From Terrisporobacter vanillatitrophus (GTDB lineage: Bacteria > Bacillota > Clostridia > Peptostreptococcales > Peptostreptococcaceae), in contig NZ_CP154625.1 of assembly GCF_051148895.1 (NCBI RefSeq), positions 3,844,001-3,908,000 on the forward strand: 64,000 bases of DNA, given 5' to 3'. The translations under genes and the position numbers were made by a program. The notes below the pieces were generated by a model. The model made no database searches. It was not told the DNA's origin and saw nothing but the letters and a program-made list of their open reading frames with translations. Positions 9,352 to 18,790 of the stretch are shown one piece after another. Each line of letters begins with the position of its first letter. Position 1 is the stretch's first letter.

Positions 9352-10817
9352 TACATCATATCTCCTTGTGTACTATAGTTTGGTGCTTCTTTTGTTATTG
9401 TTATATCATGTGGATGACTTTCTTTTAGAGAAGCTGCTGTTATTTTTACAAATTGAGCTGTTTCTTGTAAGTCTTTTATTGTAGGTGCTCCACAGTAACC
9501 CATCCCTGATCTTAAACCACCTATCATTTGATAAGCTATATCTTCCGCTTTACCTTTATAAGCAACCATTCCTTCTACACCTTCTGGAACTAATTTCTTA
9601 ACACCATCTTGGAAATATCTATCTTTCGAGCCATCTTCCATAGCTGCTATAGAGCCCATTCCTCTATATGTTTTGTATGATCTACCTCTGTAAAGAACTG
9701 TTTCTCCTGGACTCTCATCTGTTCCTGCAAATAAAGAACCCATCATACAAACATTTGCTCCAGCAGCTAAAGCTTTAACCACATCACCAGAATATTTAAT
9801 ACCACCATCCGCTATTACTGGTATTCCATATTTTTTAGCAACTTCTGCACAATCCATAACTGCTGTTACTTGTGGAACTCCTATACCAGCAACTACTCTT
9901 GTAGTACATATTGATCCTGGTCCCATACCTATTTTCACACAGTCAGCTCCAGCTTTTATTAAGTCTTCACAACCTTGAGCTGTAGCTACATTTCCTGCTA
10001 TTACTTGTAAGTCTGGATATACTGATTTTATTTTTTGTACCGCTTCTATAACACCTTTTGAGTGTCCATGTGCACTATCTAAAACTATAATATCTACCTT
10101 TGCTTCATATAATGCTTTTACTCTATCTAATACATCTCCAGTTATACCAACTGCTGCACCACATAAAAGTCTTCCCTTTTTATCTTTTGCAGAGTTTGGA
10201 TATTGAATTTTCTTTTCTATATCTTTTATTGTTATTAAACCTTTTAAATGATTATCTTCATCTACTATTGGTAATTTTTCAATTTTATGTTGTTTAAGGA
10301 TTTGTTGAGCTTCTTCTAAAGTAACCCCTTCTCTAGCTGTTACTAGATTATCTTTAGTCATAGCATCTTCTATCTTTTTAGACATATCTTTTTCAAACTT
10401 AATATCTCTGTTTGTTATTATTCCAATAAGTTTTTTGTCTTCGTCTATTATGGGAACTCCTGATATTCTAAATTTGCCCATTATATTGTCAGCATCTTGA
10501 ATTGTATGGTCTTTTGTTAAGTAAAATGGATCCACAATTACTCCACTTTCGCTTCTCTTTACTCTATCTACTTCTGAAGCTTGCTCTGCAATAGACATAT
10601 TTTTATGAATTATACCCATACCACCTTGTCTTGCCATAGATATTGCCATTTTTGACTCTGTAACAGTATCCATTCCAGCACTCATTAAAGGTATATTTAA
10701 TTTTATTGTCTTAGTTAAGTATGTTTGTGTATTTATCTCTTTTGGTAATATTTCTGATTTTTGAGGTATTAATAAAACATCATCAAAAGTTAATCCTTCT
10801 TTTATTATTGTAGCCAT
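9351..10817 (-). CDS. guaB: Inosine-5'-monophosphate dehydrogenase
   Basis: NAD-dependent oxidation of IMP to XMP, the entry to guanine nucleotides. The 488-residue protein has the barrel catalytic domain interrupted by two CBS domains (about residues 95-205). The active-site loop GPGSICTTR carries the catalytic Cys304, and the flap motif YRGMGS is near residue 394. A GGAG Shine-Dalgarno precedes the ATG. A long leader with a guanine-type riboswitch and terminator sits upstream, so guaBA should be switched off when guanine is plentiful. Confidence 0.98.
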   Translation of the reverse strand: MATIIKEGLTFDDVLLIPQKSEILPKEINTQTYLTKTIKLNIPLMSAGMDTVTESKMAISMARQGGMGIIHKNMSIAEQASEVDRVKRSESGVIVDPFYLTKDHTIQDADNIMGKFRISGVPIIDEDKKLIGIITNRDIKFEKDMSKKIEDAMTKDNLVTAREGVTLEEAQQILKQHKIEKLPIVDEDNHLKGLITIKDIEKKIQYPNSAKDKKGRLLCGAAVGITGDVLDRVKALYEAKVDIIVLDSAHGHSKGVIEAVQKIKSVYPDLQVIAGNVATAQGCEDLIKAGADCVKIGMGPGSICTTRVVAGIGVPQVTAVMDCAEVAKKYGIPVIADGGIKYSGDVVKALAAGANVCMMGSLFAGTDESPGETVLYRGRSYKTYRGMGSIAAMEDGSKDRYFQDGVKKLVPEGVEGMVAYKGKAEDIAYQMIGGLRSGMGYCGAPTIKDLQETAQFVKITAASLKESHPHDITITKEAPNYSTQGDMM

Positions 10818-10870
10818 ACTAATCTCCTTTCAATTTAACCCACTTTATATTTGAACATTTAATTTTTTAT

Positions 10871-10930
10871 AAAAAAAAACCTGTATAGCTTCCATCTTTT
10901 TACTAAAAAGTGAAATCACTATACAGGTTT
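10871..10930 (-). terminator. Riboswitch-controlled terminator in the guaB leader
   Basis: A perfect 12-bp outer stem (10877-10888 with 10919-10930) encloses a 30-base loop containing a second small hairpin, followed on the minus strand by nine U. It lies between the aptamer and guaB, so it is the expected expression platform. Confidence 0.85.
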
Positions 10931-10995
10931 GAATGTATGACTTAAAAACTGCCTATTATTAAGCAGCTAATATATCCAAATATATATAATAATTT

Positions 10996-11066
10996 CACTC
11001 ATAGCCAAGATTTTTACGGTTTCTCGGTAGAAACTCTCAGACCATATTTCTGAGTATATACGAGTG
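10996..11066 (-). ncRNA. Guanine-type purine riboswitch aptamer
   Basis: On the minus strand the conserved three-way junction is present: P1 CACTCGTATA with TATGAGTG, loop L2 ending AATATGG, the J2/3 motif TTTCTACC, loop L3 CCGTAAA able to kiss L2, and J3/1 GGCTAT. The residue equivalent to 74 is C, which predicts guanine rather than adenine. The preceding residue is G where B. subtilis xpt has A. Placed upstream of guaB with a terminator in between. Confidence 0.93.
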
Positions 11067-11111
11067 ATTTTGTTTTAAAAATTTTCGTTATTCGCCTTAT
11101 GTTTGAATAAT

Positions 11112-11140
11112 AATTTACCAAAATAATTCGCTTGTGTCAA
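11112..11140 (-). promoter_or_regulatory. Promoter of the guaBA leader
   Basis: Minus-strand TTGACA (11135-11140), a 17-base spacer and TAAATT (11112-11117), giving a start near 11104 and a leader of roughly 290 bases with the riboswitch near its 5' end. Confidence 0.75.
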
Positions 11141-11386
11141 CAAATTTTTACGATTTTCTTCATGAGTTATTATATTTATTCTCATACAAGCTTGTTTAAT
11201 TAACATATTGGAATTAATTACTATAATTATTTATATGAAAAATTATATTTCTACTTTATTTAATTTACTGTTATAATACTATTACTTAATTTTTATATCA
11301 GCAAAAACATATTTTTTAGGTTAGATATTTTATGAAAAATATATTTTTACATACATATTTTTTATATATTTAAGTAATAACAATTA
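11141..11386. other. AT-rich gap between larB and the guaB promoter
   Basis: No open reading frame with a ribosome binding site and no convincing structured RNA was seen here. It probably holds the 3' untranslated region of larB, though no clear strong terminator hairpin could be assigned. Confidence 0.5.
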
Positions 11387-12130
11387 TTATTTCAATTTAT
11401 TAATAGTAGATGCCAAATATCCTGCTCCAAATCCATTATCTATATTTACTACAGATATACCTGAAGCACAACTATTTAACATAGCTAAAAGCGGAGCTAG
11501 TCCATCAAAATTTGCACCATATCCAACTGATGTAGGCACTGCAATAACCGGTACATCTACTAGACCTCCTATTACACTAGGAAGAGCTCCTTCCATACCC
11601 GCGACTGCCACAATTACTCTAGCATTTTCAATCATATGTCTATTAGATAATAGCCTGTGAATTCCAGCAACTCCTACATCATATAATCTTTCAACTTTAT
11701 TTCCACAGAATAAGGCCGTATAGTATGCCTCATTTGCCACAGGTATGTCAGATGTACCTCCTGTAACAATCAAAATCGTTCCCTTACCCTTATCTTTTAT
11801 TTCTTCATTTTTTATTCTTAATATTTTTGATAATTCATCATATTCAGCATTAGGATATAGTTTAATGATTTTATCATAGGTAACCTTTTCACATCTTGTT
11901 CCGAGAATGTTACTACCCTTCTCGTTCATCCTTTCTATGATTCCCAAAATATGGTCATCACTTTTCCCCTTACAATATATTACTTCTGGGTATCCATTTC
12001 TTATACTCCTATGATGATCAATATGAGCATATCCTATATCTTCAAAAGGCAAATCTTTTAATTTCTCTAAAGCATCTTCTATTTCTATGTTGCTATTTTT
12101 AACATCATTTAATAATTTTTTTAAGTCCAT
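11387..12130 (-). CDS. larB: LarB-type pyridinium-3,5-biscarboxylate mononucleotide synthase
   Basis: The C-terminal half (about residues 115-245) is a PurE-like carboxylase fold with the LarB pattern: VTGGTSDIPVANEA, the stretch VAVAGMEGALPSVIGGL and VPTSVGYGANF. The N-terminal half contains YAHIDHHRSIRNGYPEVIYCKGKS in two conserved blocks. LarB carboxylates and hydrolyses nicotinic acid adenine dinucleotide to start synthesis of the nickel-pincer cofactor of lactate racemase. No larC, larE or larA lies in the window, so the gene is an orphan here. Length 247 is normal. It may act on another process if the other lar genes are absent from the genome. Confidence 0.85.
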   Translation of the reverse strand: MDLKKLLNDVKNSNIEIEDALEKLKDLPFEDIGYAHIDHHRSIRNGYPEVIYCKGKSDDHILGIIERMNEKGSNILGTRCEKVTYDKIIKLYPNAEYDELSKILRIKNEEIKDKGKGTILIVTGGTSDIPVANEAYYTALFCGNKVERLYDVGVAGIHRLLSNRHMIENARVIVAVAGMEGALPSVIGGLVDVPVIAVPTSVGYGANFDGLAPLLAMLNSCASGISVVNIDNGFGAGYLASTINKLK

Positions 12131-12270
12131 AATTCCCCTCTTTTGCTCTTTTATTTACATATAATTATACCTTAATATTTTATTTAAAACACAACTATTT
12201 ATTAATTAAAACTTTTTAATTCGCGCAGAACAAGATTATATCATTTCTACTAAAAAGTATATTTGTAGTC

Positions 12271-12302
12271 AAAAAGAGAGAACTCTATGAGTTCCCCCTT
12301 TG
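12271..12302 (-). terminator. Terminator after groEL
   Basis: A 13-bp stem (12273-12285 with 12289-12301, two G-U pairs) with a 3-base loop is followed by U residues on the minus strand, 17 bases after the groEL stop. Confidence 0.85.
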
Positions 12303-12318
12303 TTTAAATTTCATTATA

Positions 12319-13944
12319 TTACATCATTCCTGGCATTCCTGCTCCCATAGGTGCAGATTTATCTTCTTTTTCTGGAATATCTGCAACAGCAGCTTCTGTT
12401 GTTAAGAATACTCCTGCTATAGATGCTGCATTTTGAAGAGCACTTCTAGTAACCTTAGTCGGGTCAACTATACCAGCTTCTATCATATTTACATATTTTT
12501 CGTTTAATGCATCAAATCCTACTTCTGGATCTTCTGCTATTACATTTTTAACTATTACTGCACCTTCAAGACCTGCATTTATTGCTATTTGTCTTAATGG
12601 TTCTTCTAATGCTCTTTTTACTATTTTAGCGCCTAGTTGTTCTTCTCCTTCTAGAGTTTCAACTAATTTATCTAAAACTGGTATTGTACTAACTAAAGCA
12701 GTACCTCCACCAGCAACTATACCTTCTTCAACAGCAGCTCTAGTTGCATTTAAAGCATCTTCTATTCTCAATTTCTTTTCTTTCATTTCTACTTCTGTAG
12801 CTGCACCAACTTTAACTACTGCAACTCCACCAGATAACTTAGCTAATCTTTCTAATAATTTTTCCTTATCAAAATCAGAAGTTGTAACTTCTACTAAATG
12901 TTTTATTTGATTAACTCTATTTTGTATATCTTCTTTTTCTCCATGACCACCAACTATAGTAGTACTATCTTTTACCACCTTAACTGAAGAAGCTCTACCT
13001 AACATTCCTAAATCAGCTTCTTTTAAATCATATCCAACCTCTTCTGATATCACAACACCACCAGTAAGAGTAGCTATATCTTGAAGCATTTCTTTTCTTC
13101 TATCACCAAATCCTGGAGCCTTAACTGCAACTATTTCGCAAACTCCTCTTAGCTTATTAAGAACTAAAGTTGATAATGCTTCACCTTCCACATCTTCTGC
13201 TATTATTAATAGTCTCTTACCTTGTTCAACTATCTGATTTAATATTGGTAATAATTCTTGTATGTTAGATATTTTTTTGTCAGTTATTAATATATAAGGG
13301 TCATTTAAAACTGCTTCCATTTTGTCCACATCTGTAACCATGTATGCAGAAACAAATCCTCTGTCAAATTGCATACCTTCAACAGTTTCTAATTCTGTAT
13401 TCATAGTCTTAGATTCTTCTACAGTTATAACGCCTTCTTTTCCTACTACTTTCATAGCCTCAGCTATTAATTTACCTATTTCATCATCTCCTGAAGATAC
13501 TGCACCAACTTGAGCTATTTCTTCTTGAGTTTCTATTGTTCTAGATTGTTTCTTTAATTCTTCTACTGAAGCTTCTACAGCTTTTTGTATACCTTTTCTA
13601 AGTATTATTGGATTAGATCCAGCGGTAACATTTTTTAAACCTTCTCTTATTATTGCTTGTGCTAAAACTGTAGCAGTAGTTGTACCATCTCCCGCTACAT
13701 CATTAGTCTTAGTTGCAACTTGTTTAACAAGCTGTGCTCCCATATTTTCAAATCTATCTTCCAATTCCATTTCTTTTGCTATAGTAACACCATCATTAGT
13801 TATTAGAGGTACTCCAAACATTTTGTCTAATATGACATTTCTTCCTTTTGGTCCAAGAGTCACCTTAACTGTATCAGCTAATTTGTTTACACCAGTTTCT
13901 AATGCTTTTCTTGTATCTTGCGCAAATCTAATATCCTTTGCCAT
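12319..13944 (-). CDS. groEL: Chaperonin GroEL (60 kDa)
   Basis: ATP-dependent chaperonin. Family motifs are AKDIRFAQDTRKAL at the N-terminus, VTLGPKGRNV near residue 29, the ATP-site motif GDGTTTATVLAQ near 85 and the C-terminal GMPGMM tail. The frame is open to an upstream ATG at 13950, but GGAGGG sits at the correct distance from the ATG at 13944, and MAKDIRF is the usual start, so I use 13944 (541 residues). It follows groES by 19 bases and is under the same CIRCE control. Confidence 0.98.
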   Translation of the reverse strand: MAKDIRFAQDTRKALETGVNKLADTVKVTLGPKGRNVILDKMFGVPLITNDGVTIAKEMELEDRFENMGAQLVKQVATKTNDVAGDGTTTATVLAQAIIREGLKNVTAGSNPIILRKGIQKAVEASVEELKKQSRTIETQEEIAQVGAVSSGDDEIGKLIAEAMKVVGKEGVITVEESKTMNTELETVEGMQFDRGFVSAYMVTDVDKMEAVLNDPYILITDKKISNIQELLPILNQIVEQGKRLLIIAEDVEGEALSTLVLNKLRGVCEIVAVKAPGFGDRRKEMLQDIATLTGGVVISEEVGYDLKEADLGMLGRASSVKVVKDSTTIVGGHGEKEDIQNRVNQIKHLVEVTTSDFDKEKLLERLAKLSGGVAVVKVGAATEVEMKEKKLRIEDALNATRAAVEEGIVAGGGTALVSTIPVLDKLVETLEGEEQLGAKIVKRALEEPLRQIAINAGLEGAVIVKNVIAEDPEVGFDALNEKYVNMIEAGIVDPTKVTRSALQNAASIAGVFLTTEAAVADIPEKEDKSAPMGAGMPGMM

Positions 13945-13963
13945 TTTCATACCCTCCTAATTT

Positions 13964-14248
13964 TTACTCAATAACAGCTAATATATCGCTTTGTCTTAAA
14001 ATTATGTATTCTTCTGAGTCTATTTTAACTTCATTTCCTGCATATTTTGAGTATATTACTTTATCTCCAACTTCAACTTCCATTTTGACTTCGTTTCCAT
14101 CTACGAACCCTCCTGGCCCCACTTCTATAACTTGTGCCATTTGTGGTTGCTCTTTTGCTGAGCCTGGTAAAATAATACCACTTGAAGTCTTCTCTTCTGC
14201 TTCAACTTTTTTGATTACTACTCTGTCTGCTAAAGGTCTTATTTTCAT
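13964..14248 (-). CDS. groES: Co-chaperonin GroES (10 kDa)
   Basis: The 94-residue protein starts MKIRPLADRVVIKK and has the mobile-loop segment EEKTSSGIILPGSA near residue 18 and KYAGNEVKID near 68, all typical of GroES. AGGAGGG precedes the ATG. First gene of the groESL operon, directly downstream of a CIRCE operator. Confidence 0.98.
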   Translation of the reverse strand: MKIRPLADRVVIKKVEAEEKTSSGIILPGSAKEQPQMAQVIEVGPGGFVDGNEVKMEVEVGDKVIYSKYAGNEVKIDSEEYIILRQSDILAVIE

Positions 14249-14302
14249 AATTTATCCCTCCTAAAATAGAATTATATTATTAAATTTAGTTATTATTATT
14301 TT

Positions 14303-14329
14303 TTATCACTCTATATCTCGGAGTGCTAA
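14303..14329 (-). promoter_or_regulatory. CIRCE operator (HrcA binding site)
   Basis: Minus-strand TTAGCACTC, nine bases, GAGTGATAA. This is the CIRCE inverted repeat with one mismatch in the right arm (A for C). It lies just downstream of the groESL -10 box, the usual repressor position. Confidence 0.95.
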
Positions 14330-14336
14330 CAAGATA

Positions 14337-14365
14337 ATAATAAACCATTTTTATAAAATTTTCAA
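14337..14365 (-). promoter_or_regulatory. groESL promoter
   Basis: Minus-strand TTGAAA (14360-14365), 17-base spacer, TATTAT (14337-14342). Transcription would start at about the left edge of CIRCE. Confidence 0.75.
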
Positions 14366-14458
14366 CTTATTTTTGAACCTTTATTTCTATATAGATATTT
14401 ATCATTACACCCTGTTTTTATACCATATTATTGCAAATTTAAAATATTTTATAGTATA

Positions 14459-14497
14459 AAAAAAGCTTACACCTTCCATATTAGAAGGAGTAAACTC
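14459..14497 (-). terminator. Terminator after the ABC exporter operon
   Basis: Hairpin of about 12 bp with one mismatch and one G-U pair, followed by seven U on the minus strand, immediately after the stop codon of the ATPase gene. Confidence 0.75.
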
Positions 14498-14499
14498 AA

Positions 14500-15234
14500 T
14501 TATTTCATGAATTCTGTATACTTATCAAGAACTTCTTTAGGTTCTCCCATCATTTTAATTACACCATCATGCATCCACATTACAGTATCGCAAAGTTCAT
14601 TTAAGGTGGAAATATTATGAGAAACTATAACTACTGTTCTTTTTCTATCAGAAATAAGATTCTTCATTTTCGCATAACTTTTCTTTTTAAATTTTTGGTC
14701 TCCTACACTTAGTACTTCATCAATAAGCATTATATCTGTTTCTAATATGGCTGTAATAGAAAAAGCTAACTTTGAAAACATACCACTAGAATATGTTTTT
14801 ACAGGCATATCTATGAATTTATCAAGCTCTGCGAATTCTATTATTTCATCTATTTTATTTCTTATTTCTTCTTCTGAGAATCCAAGTAGCATTCCTGATA
14901 AAAGAATATTTTCCCTACCCGTTAAACTTTTATTGAATCCAACACCTATGGATAACAAAGATACTGATTTATTATGTAAGTCTATAAATCCTTCATCTGG
15001 AGAGAATATTCCAGCTAAAGCTTTTAACATGGTGGATTTTCCACTTCCATTTTTGCCTATTATACCTAGAATTTTTCCCTCTTCCAAATCAAAGGATACA
15101 TTTTGTACGGCCCTAAATTCTTTAACTTTTGCTTTTTTTAATCTTAATAAATTCTTTTTTATTGAATAAGCTTTCATACTTTTATAAGTTATACTCAAAT
15201 TACTTACTTTTATAGCTAATTTTTTATCCTCCAT
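14500..15234 (-). CDS. Polysaccharide/teichoic-acid export ABC transporter, ATP-binding subunit (TagH-like)
   Basis: ATPase of an ABC-2 type glycan exporter. Walker A GKNGSGKST is near residue 60, the signature YSSGMFSKLAFS near 147, Walker B IMLIDEVLSVGD near 170 and the switch His in VSHN near 203. The N-terminal ITYKSMKAYSIKKNLL block is typical of TagH/Wzt-type subunits. The protein is 244 residues, so it lacks the long C-terminal extension of Bacillus TagH or O-antigen Wzt. It overlaps the permease stop by one base. Substrate is not determinable; no glycan synthesis genes are adjacent. Confidence 0.88.
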   Translation of the reverse strand: MEDKKLAIKVSNLSITYKSMKAYSIKKNLLRLKKAKVKEFRAVQNVSFDLEEGKILGIIGKNGSGKSTMLKALAGIFSPDEGFIDLHNKSVSLLSIGVGFNKSLTGRENILLSGMLLGFSEEEIRNKIDEIIEFAELDKFIDMPVKTYSSGMFSKLAFSITAILETDIMLIDEVLSVGDQKFKKKSYAKMKNLISDRKRTVVIVSHNISTLNELCDTVMWMHDGVIKMMGEPKEVLDKYTEFMK

Positions 15235-16016
15235 TATATCACCTTCACATAACTATTTTCATTTTTATATATTGTTTTTACACCTATTGTTGATATAATT
15301 AATCCAACTACTATCCATATTAAAAGGACTTTTAAAGAAGGTCGTTCACCATATAACAAGCACCTTCTAAAAGAAGATATGGAAAATGCAATAGGATTAC
15401 CTTTTAATAAAATATCTGAATAAGGTGATGGTATACGGTTTTCTATAGCATAAAAAATTCCTGTCATATAAAATACCGCTCTTAGTACTATATTCACTAC
15501 ATTTGATAAATCTTCTATAAAAACACCAAAATGAAGTAAAATTGTCATAAATCCAAAATTCACAATCCAAAGAGTTATCATTATTGGTATTATATATAGT
15601 ATATTCCATGTTACTGATACTCTACAAACAATCATCATAAGAATTACTATTCCAAAACAAATCATCATTTTGAATCCATTAACTAGCATTTTAGAAAAAA
15701 TCAAAACAAATTTAGGTATATAAACTTTAGATACAATAGCTTTATTATTTTTTATCATCTTAACACTCTGTTTCATATTTCCATTGAAAAAATCCCAAGC
15801 CATTATACCTATAAAAACAAAAATAGTAAAGTTCTCTTCACTTGCATTAAAAACTACACCAAATATAAAAGAATATATTAGCATAAAACATAACGGTTCC
15901 AATACCCACCATATCCAGTTTAAATAAGAGCTAGCGACTTCTGCCTTTAGTTCTGACTTAGCTGAATATATGGCATACTTATAATACTTTTTAAAATCAT
16001 TAATAAATCTGTCCAT
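15234..16016 (-). CDS. ABC-2 type polysaccharide exporter permease (TagG-like)
   Basis: Membrane subunit of 260 residues with an N-terminal cytoplasmic amphipathic region and about six hydrophobic segments, starting near residue 33 (WIWWVLEPLCFMLIYSFIFG). The pattern LEP followed by GIMAWDFFN and the conserved MTGIFYAIENRIP before the last loops is that of the TagG/RfbA family. It is coupled to the ATPase by a TAATG overlap. Together they should export a lipid-linked polymer across the membrane. Confidence 0.88.
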   Translation of the reverse strand: MDRFINDFKKYYKYAIYSAKSELKAEVASSYLNWIWWVLEPLCFMLIYSFIFGVVFNASEENFTIFVFIGIMAWDFFNGNMKQSVKMIKNNKAIVSKVYIPKFVLIFSKMLVNGFKMMICFGIVILMMIVCRVSVTWNILYIIPIMITLWIVNFGFMTILLHFGVFIEDLSNVVNIVLRAVFYMTGIFYAIENRIPSPYSDILLKGNPIAFSISSFRRCLLYGERPSLKVLLIWIVVGLIISTIGVKTIYKNENSYVKVI

Positions 16017-16181
16017 AACATTCTCCCTTGATTTATAATATTCCTACTTTTTTTACCTTTTTATCCCAAAAGTTTGCTAATTCTATGTTATCAGATTAAA
16101 TAATTTCTTTCAATTATAAACTATACTTTGTAACAAAGATTATTTATAGTATTTTTTTCATAAAGATACACTGTAATAAAT

Positions 16182-16221
16182 AAAAAAGCATGCTATTTGA
16201 TGTAAAATAACATACTTTTTA
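16182..16221 (-). terminator. Terminator overlapping the end of cls
   Basis: A 16-bp stem (16183-16198 with 16205-16220, two G-U pairs) with a 6-base loop and a downstream U run on the minus strand. The 5' arm begins in the cls stop codon. Confidence 0.85.
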
Positions 16222-17697
16222 TAATAAAGGAGAAAAAAGTCTTGATATAGACTCCTTAATTTTCATAATTGTATTTCTACTTTCAAATTTATTTCTTTCT
16301 AATTCTTCACTATTCTCCAAGTCATCCATAAAATCTTTTTTAATTTCATTAATAATATTACTGTCGTATATAAAGGCATTAACTTCAAAATTCAATTTGA
16401 AGCTTCTAAAATCCATATTGGCAGATCCTGTTGATGCCATAAAATCATCAATAATTATAACTTTTGAATGTAAAAATCCTTTATTGTATAAATATATCTT
16501 TCCACCAGATTCTAATATTTCTTGGAAGTAAGAATATGATGCAGTATTGACAATTTTGTGATCTGCAATTTTAGGAAATAAAATAATAAGTTCCACTCCA
16601 CTTAAAGCTGCACATTTTAAAGCTTTTAGCAAACTTTCATCTGGTATAAAGTATGGTGTTTCTATATAGATACTTTTTTTTGCTTGGCATATAGCATAAA
16701 AATAAGCATAATGCATAGACTCCCAATCTGAATCTGGACCACTAGCCACAATTTGCATCATACAGTTCCCTTTATCATTTAACTTAGGAAATAAATTTTC
16801 TTTTAATAATACTTTTTTCGTATTGTAATACCAATCTGTTAAAAAAATCATTTGTAACATATAAACTGAAGTTCCTTCTATTCTTATATGGGTGTCTCTC
16901 CAGTATCCAAATTTTTTATTTTTACCTATATATTCATCACCAATATTTATCCCTCCGGTGTATCCTATTTGTCCATCTATAACTACAATTTTTCTATGAT
17001 TTCTATAATTAAGTTGTCCGCCTATGGGTATAGTAATCTTACCTTTTAAATATGGAATTATTTCTATACCATAAATTCTCATTTCATCGAAAAATTTTCT
17101 ATGAAACCAAAATCTCCAACAACCTACATCATCATAAATTATTCTTATTTTTACACCAGCCTTAGCTTTATCTATTAGCTCTTTTTTTATTTTTTCCCCA
17201 ATTTCACTGTCTTTAATTATAAAGTATTCTAAATGAATATGGTCTTTTGCATTTCGTATATCTTTTATTAAATTTTCAAATTTTTCATTCCCATCCACGT
17301 AAATTTCTATATTATTATTAATTGTAAATGGAAAAATTCCTGTATTAAGTAATAAACTAACTATTCTTAAGACTCTAAAATCTATATTTTTATCATATGG
17401 TAGCTTTCCTTCTTTTATCATTGTACTTTGGCCTTGTGCTAATTCTTTCATTTCATCCAAGTTAAATAAAAGATTTTCTTTTTTCATATTATTTGCCATT
17501 TTATAAGCTTTGTTCATTTTTATCTTTCTAATATTTCTTCCTAATACAGCATAGGCTAATATGCCTACAACTGGAAATAACATAAAAATCAAAATCCATA
17601 TTAATGTTTTTGAAGGATCTCTATTTTCTAGTATAAGCTTTATAGAAATGATCACACTCAATATATAAAAGAGTACTAAAATGATTTTTAAAACCAT
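16219..17697 (-). CDS. cls: Cardiolipin synthase (phospholipase D family)
   Basis: Condenses two phosphatidylglycerol molecules to cardiolipin at the membrane. The 492-residue protein has two N-terminal membrane segments (about residues 3-25 and 35-55) with the PLDc_N motif, then two catalytic HKD motifs: HRKIVVIDG near residue 230 and HSKVIIIDD near 405, each followed by the GG/GSAN pattern (YTGGINIGD and STGSANMDFRS). Length and order match bacterial ClsA-type enzymes. A Shine-Dalgarno AGGAG is present but rather far upstream (about 13 bases). Confidence 0.93.
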   Translation of the reverse strand: MVLKIILVLFYILSVIISIKLILENRDPSKTLIWILIFMLFPVVGILAYAVLGRNIRKIKMNKAYKMANNMKKENLLFNLDEMKELAQGQSTMIKEGKLPYDKNIDFRVLRIVSLLLNTGIFPFTINNNIEIYVDGNEKFENLIKDIRNAKDHIHLEYFIIKDSEIGEKIKKELIDKAKAGVKIRIIYDDVGCWRFWFHRKFFDEMRIYGIEIIPYLKGKITIPIGGQLNYRNHRKIVVIDGQIGYTGGINIGDEYIGKNKKFGYWRDTHIRIEGTSVYMLQMIFLTDWYYNTKKVLLKENLFPKLNDKGNCMMQIVASGPDSDWESMHYAYFYAICQAKKSIYIETPYFIPDESLLKALKCAALSGVELIILFPKIADHKIVNTASYSYFQEILESGGKIYLYNKGFLHSKVIIIDDFMASTGSANMDFRSFKLNFEVNAFIYDSNIINEIKKDFMDDLENSEELERNKFESRNTIMKIKESISRLFSPLL

Positions 17698-17722
17698 ATC
17701 ATTATTTTCATCTCCTTATGTC

Positions 17723-18601
17723 CTATCTACCTATTCCTAATTCTCTTGCATAGTAAAATAAATATTGTTGCGCAAATCCTGCTAAATCACCAAATTTATC
17801 TAATGCAAATTTTCTTATTTTAGGCAGACTTAAATTATCTTCCACATAAAACTCTTCCATAACTCTTTTTACCCAAACATCCACTGGGAATGTATCGTAT
17901 TTTTGCATTCCAAATAAAGCAATACAGTCTGCCACCTTTGGCCCTACACCATTAAATTTAACTAATTCCTTTATACATTCTTCTGTACTCAATTCTCGAT
18001 AAGATAAAACATCCTCCTTGTTTTCACTAACATAATCAACCACACTTTTTATATATTTGTCTCTAAAGCCTGTCTGACATGCTCTTATATCTTCTACAGA
18101 TGCTTGACTTAGTTTCTCAGGCGTTGGAAAAGCATAATATTTCTTTCCTCTGTATTCTCCTATAAACTCACCATATTTTTCTGATAAGTTGTTTATAGCT
18201 CTTTGGATCATCGGTATTCTATTATTTGCAGATATTATAAAAGATATAAGCATTTCCCATCCATCTTGTTGCAATATTCTTATTCCTTGTCCAAATTTTG
18301 TTGCTTTTTTTAAATATTCATCCATAACTTTTAATTCGTTTTTTATTTCACTATAATCTCTTCCTAAATCAAAATAATCGAACCATATGTTATAAAAGTC
18401 TTCTTTATTAGTATTATCAAAAATAATTAAATCATTTTCTTTTTTTACATTCATAATTCTTCCTTGTACTACACCTGTATATGAATTATTTTCTTCTTTT
18501 AACCATCTAAAACATTGACCACAATCAAATACATGCTGTGGATCAAAATCTTCACTTATACCTTCTAATATAATTTTGTTATCTTTTTCTATAATGTTCA
18601 T
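17723..18601 (-). CDS. 8-oxoguanine DNA glycosylase, OGG1-type
   Basis: Base-excision repair enzyme of the helix-hairpin-helix GPD superfamily. The N-terminal FDCGQCFRW motif (near residue 25) is characteristic of Ogg1/AlkA-like N domains. The HhH motif GVGPKVADC near residue 224 contains the Schiff-base Lys, and FPVDVW near 243 contains the catalytic Asp. The 292-residue length fits bacterial OGG1-like proteins. It lies 25 bases upstream of cls and may be cotranscribed with it; no functional link is obvious. Confidence 0.9.
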   Translation of the reverse strand: MNIIEKDNKIILEGISEDFDPQHVFDCGQCFRWLKEENNSYTGVVQGRIMNVKKENDLIIFDNTNKEDFYNIWFDYFDLGRDYSEIKNELKVMDEYLKKATKFGQGIRILQQDGWEMLISFIISANNRIPMIQRAINNLSEKYGEFIGEYRGKKYYAFPTPEKLSQASVEDIRACQTGFRDKYIKSVVDYVSENKEDVLSYRELSTEECIKELVKFNGVGPKVADCIALFGMQKYDTFPVDVWVKRVMEEFYVEDNLSLPKIRKFALDKFGDLAGFAQQYLFYYARELGIGR

Positions 18602-18746
18602 AGCTACTTTCCTCTCTCATTTGAATCTATTTATTATTATTTTTATTTTTATCTAATCTATCCTTTAATTTTCATAATGAAGTAATTTACAATTATATCC
18701 TTTATATATATACCTTATTTTTATTACTTTACACATATCTGGACAT

Positions 18747-18785
18747 AAAAAAATACCTAGATAACTTATTATCTAGGTATTTTTT
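18747..18785 (-). terminator. Terminator after pyrE
   Basis: Near-perfect 17-bp hairpin (arms 18748-18764 and 18769-18785, 4-base loop) with A and T tracts on both sides, so it can work in either direction. It lies 5 bases after the pyrE stop codon. Confidence 0.9.
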
Positions 18786-18790
18786 ATGAA

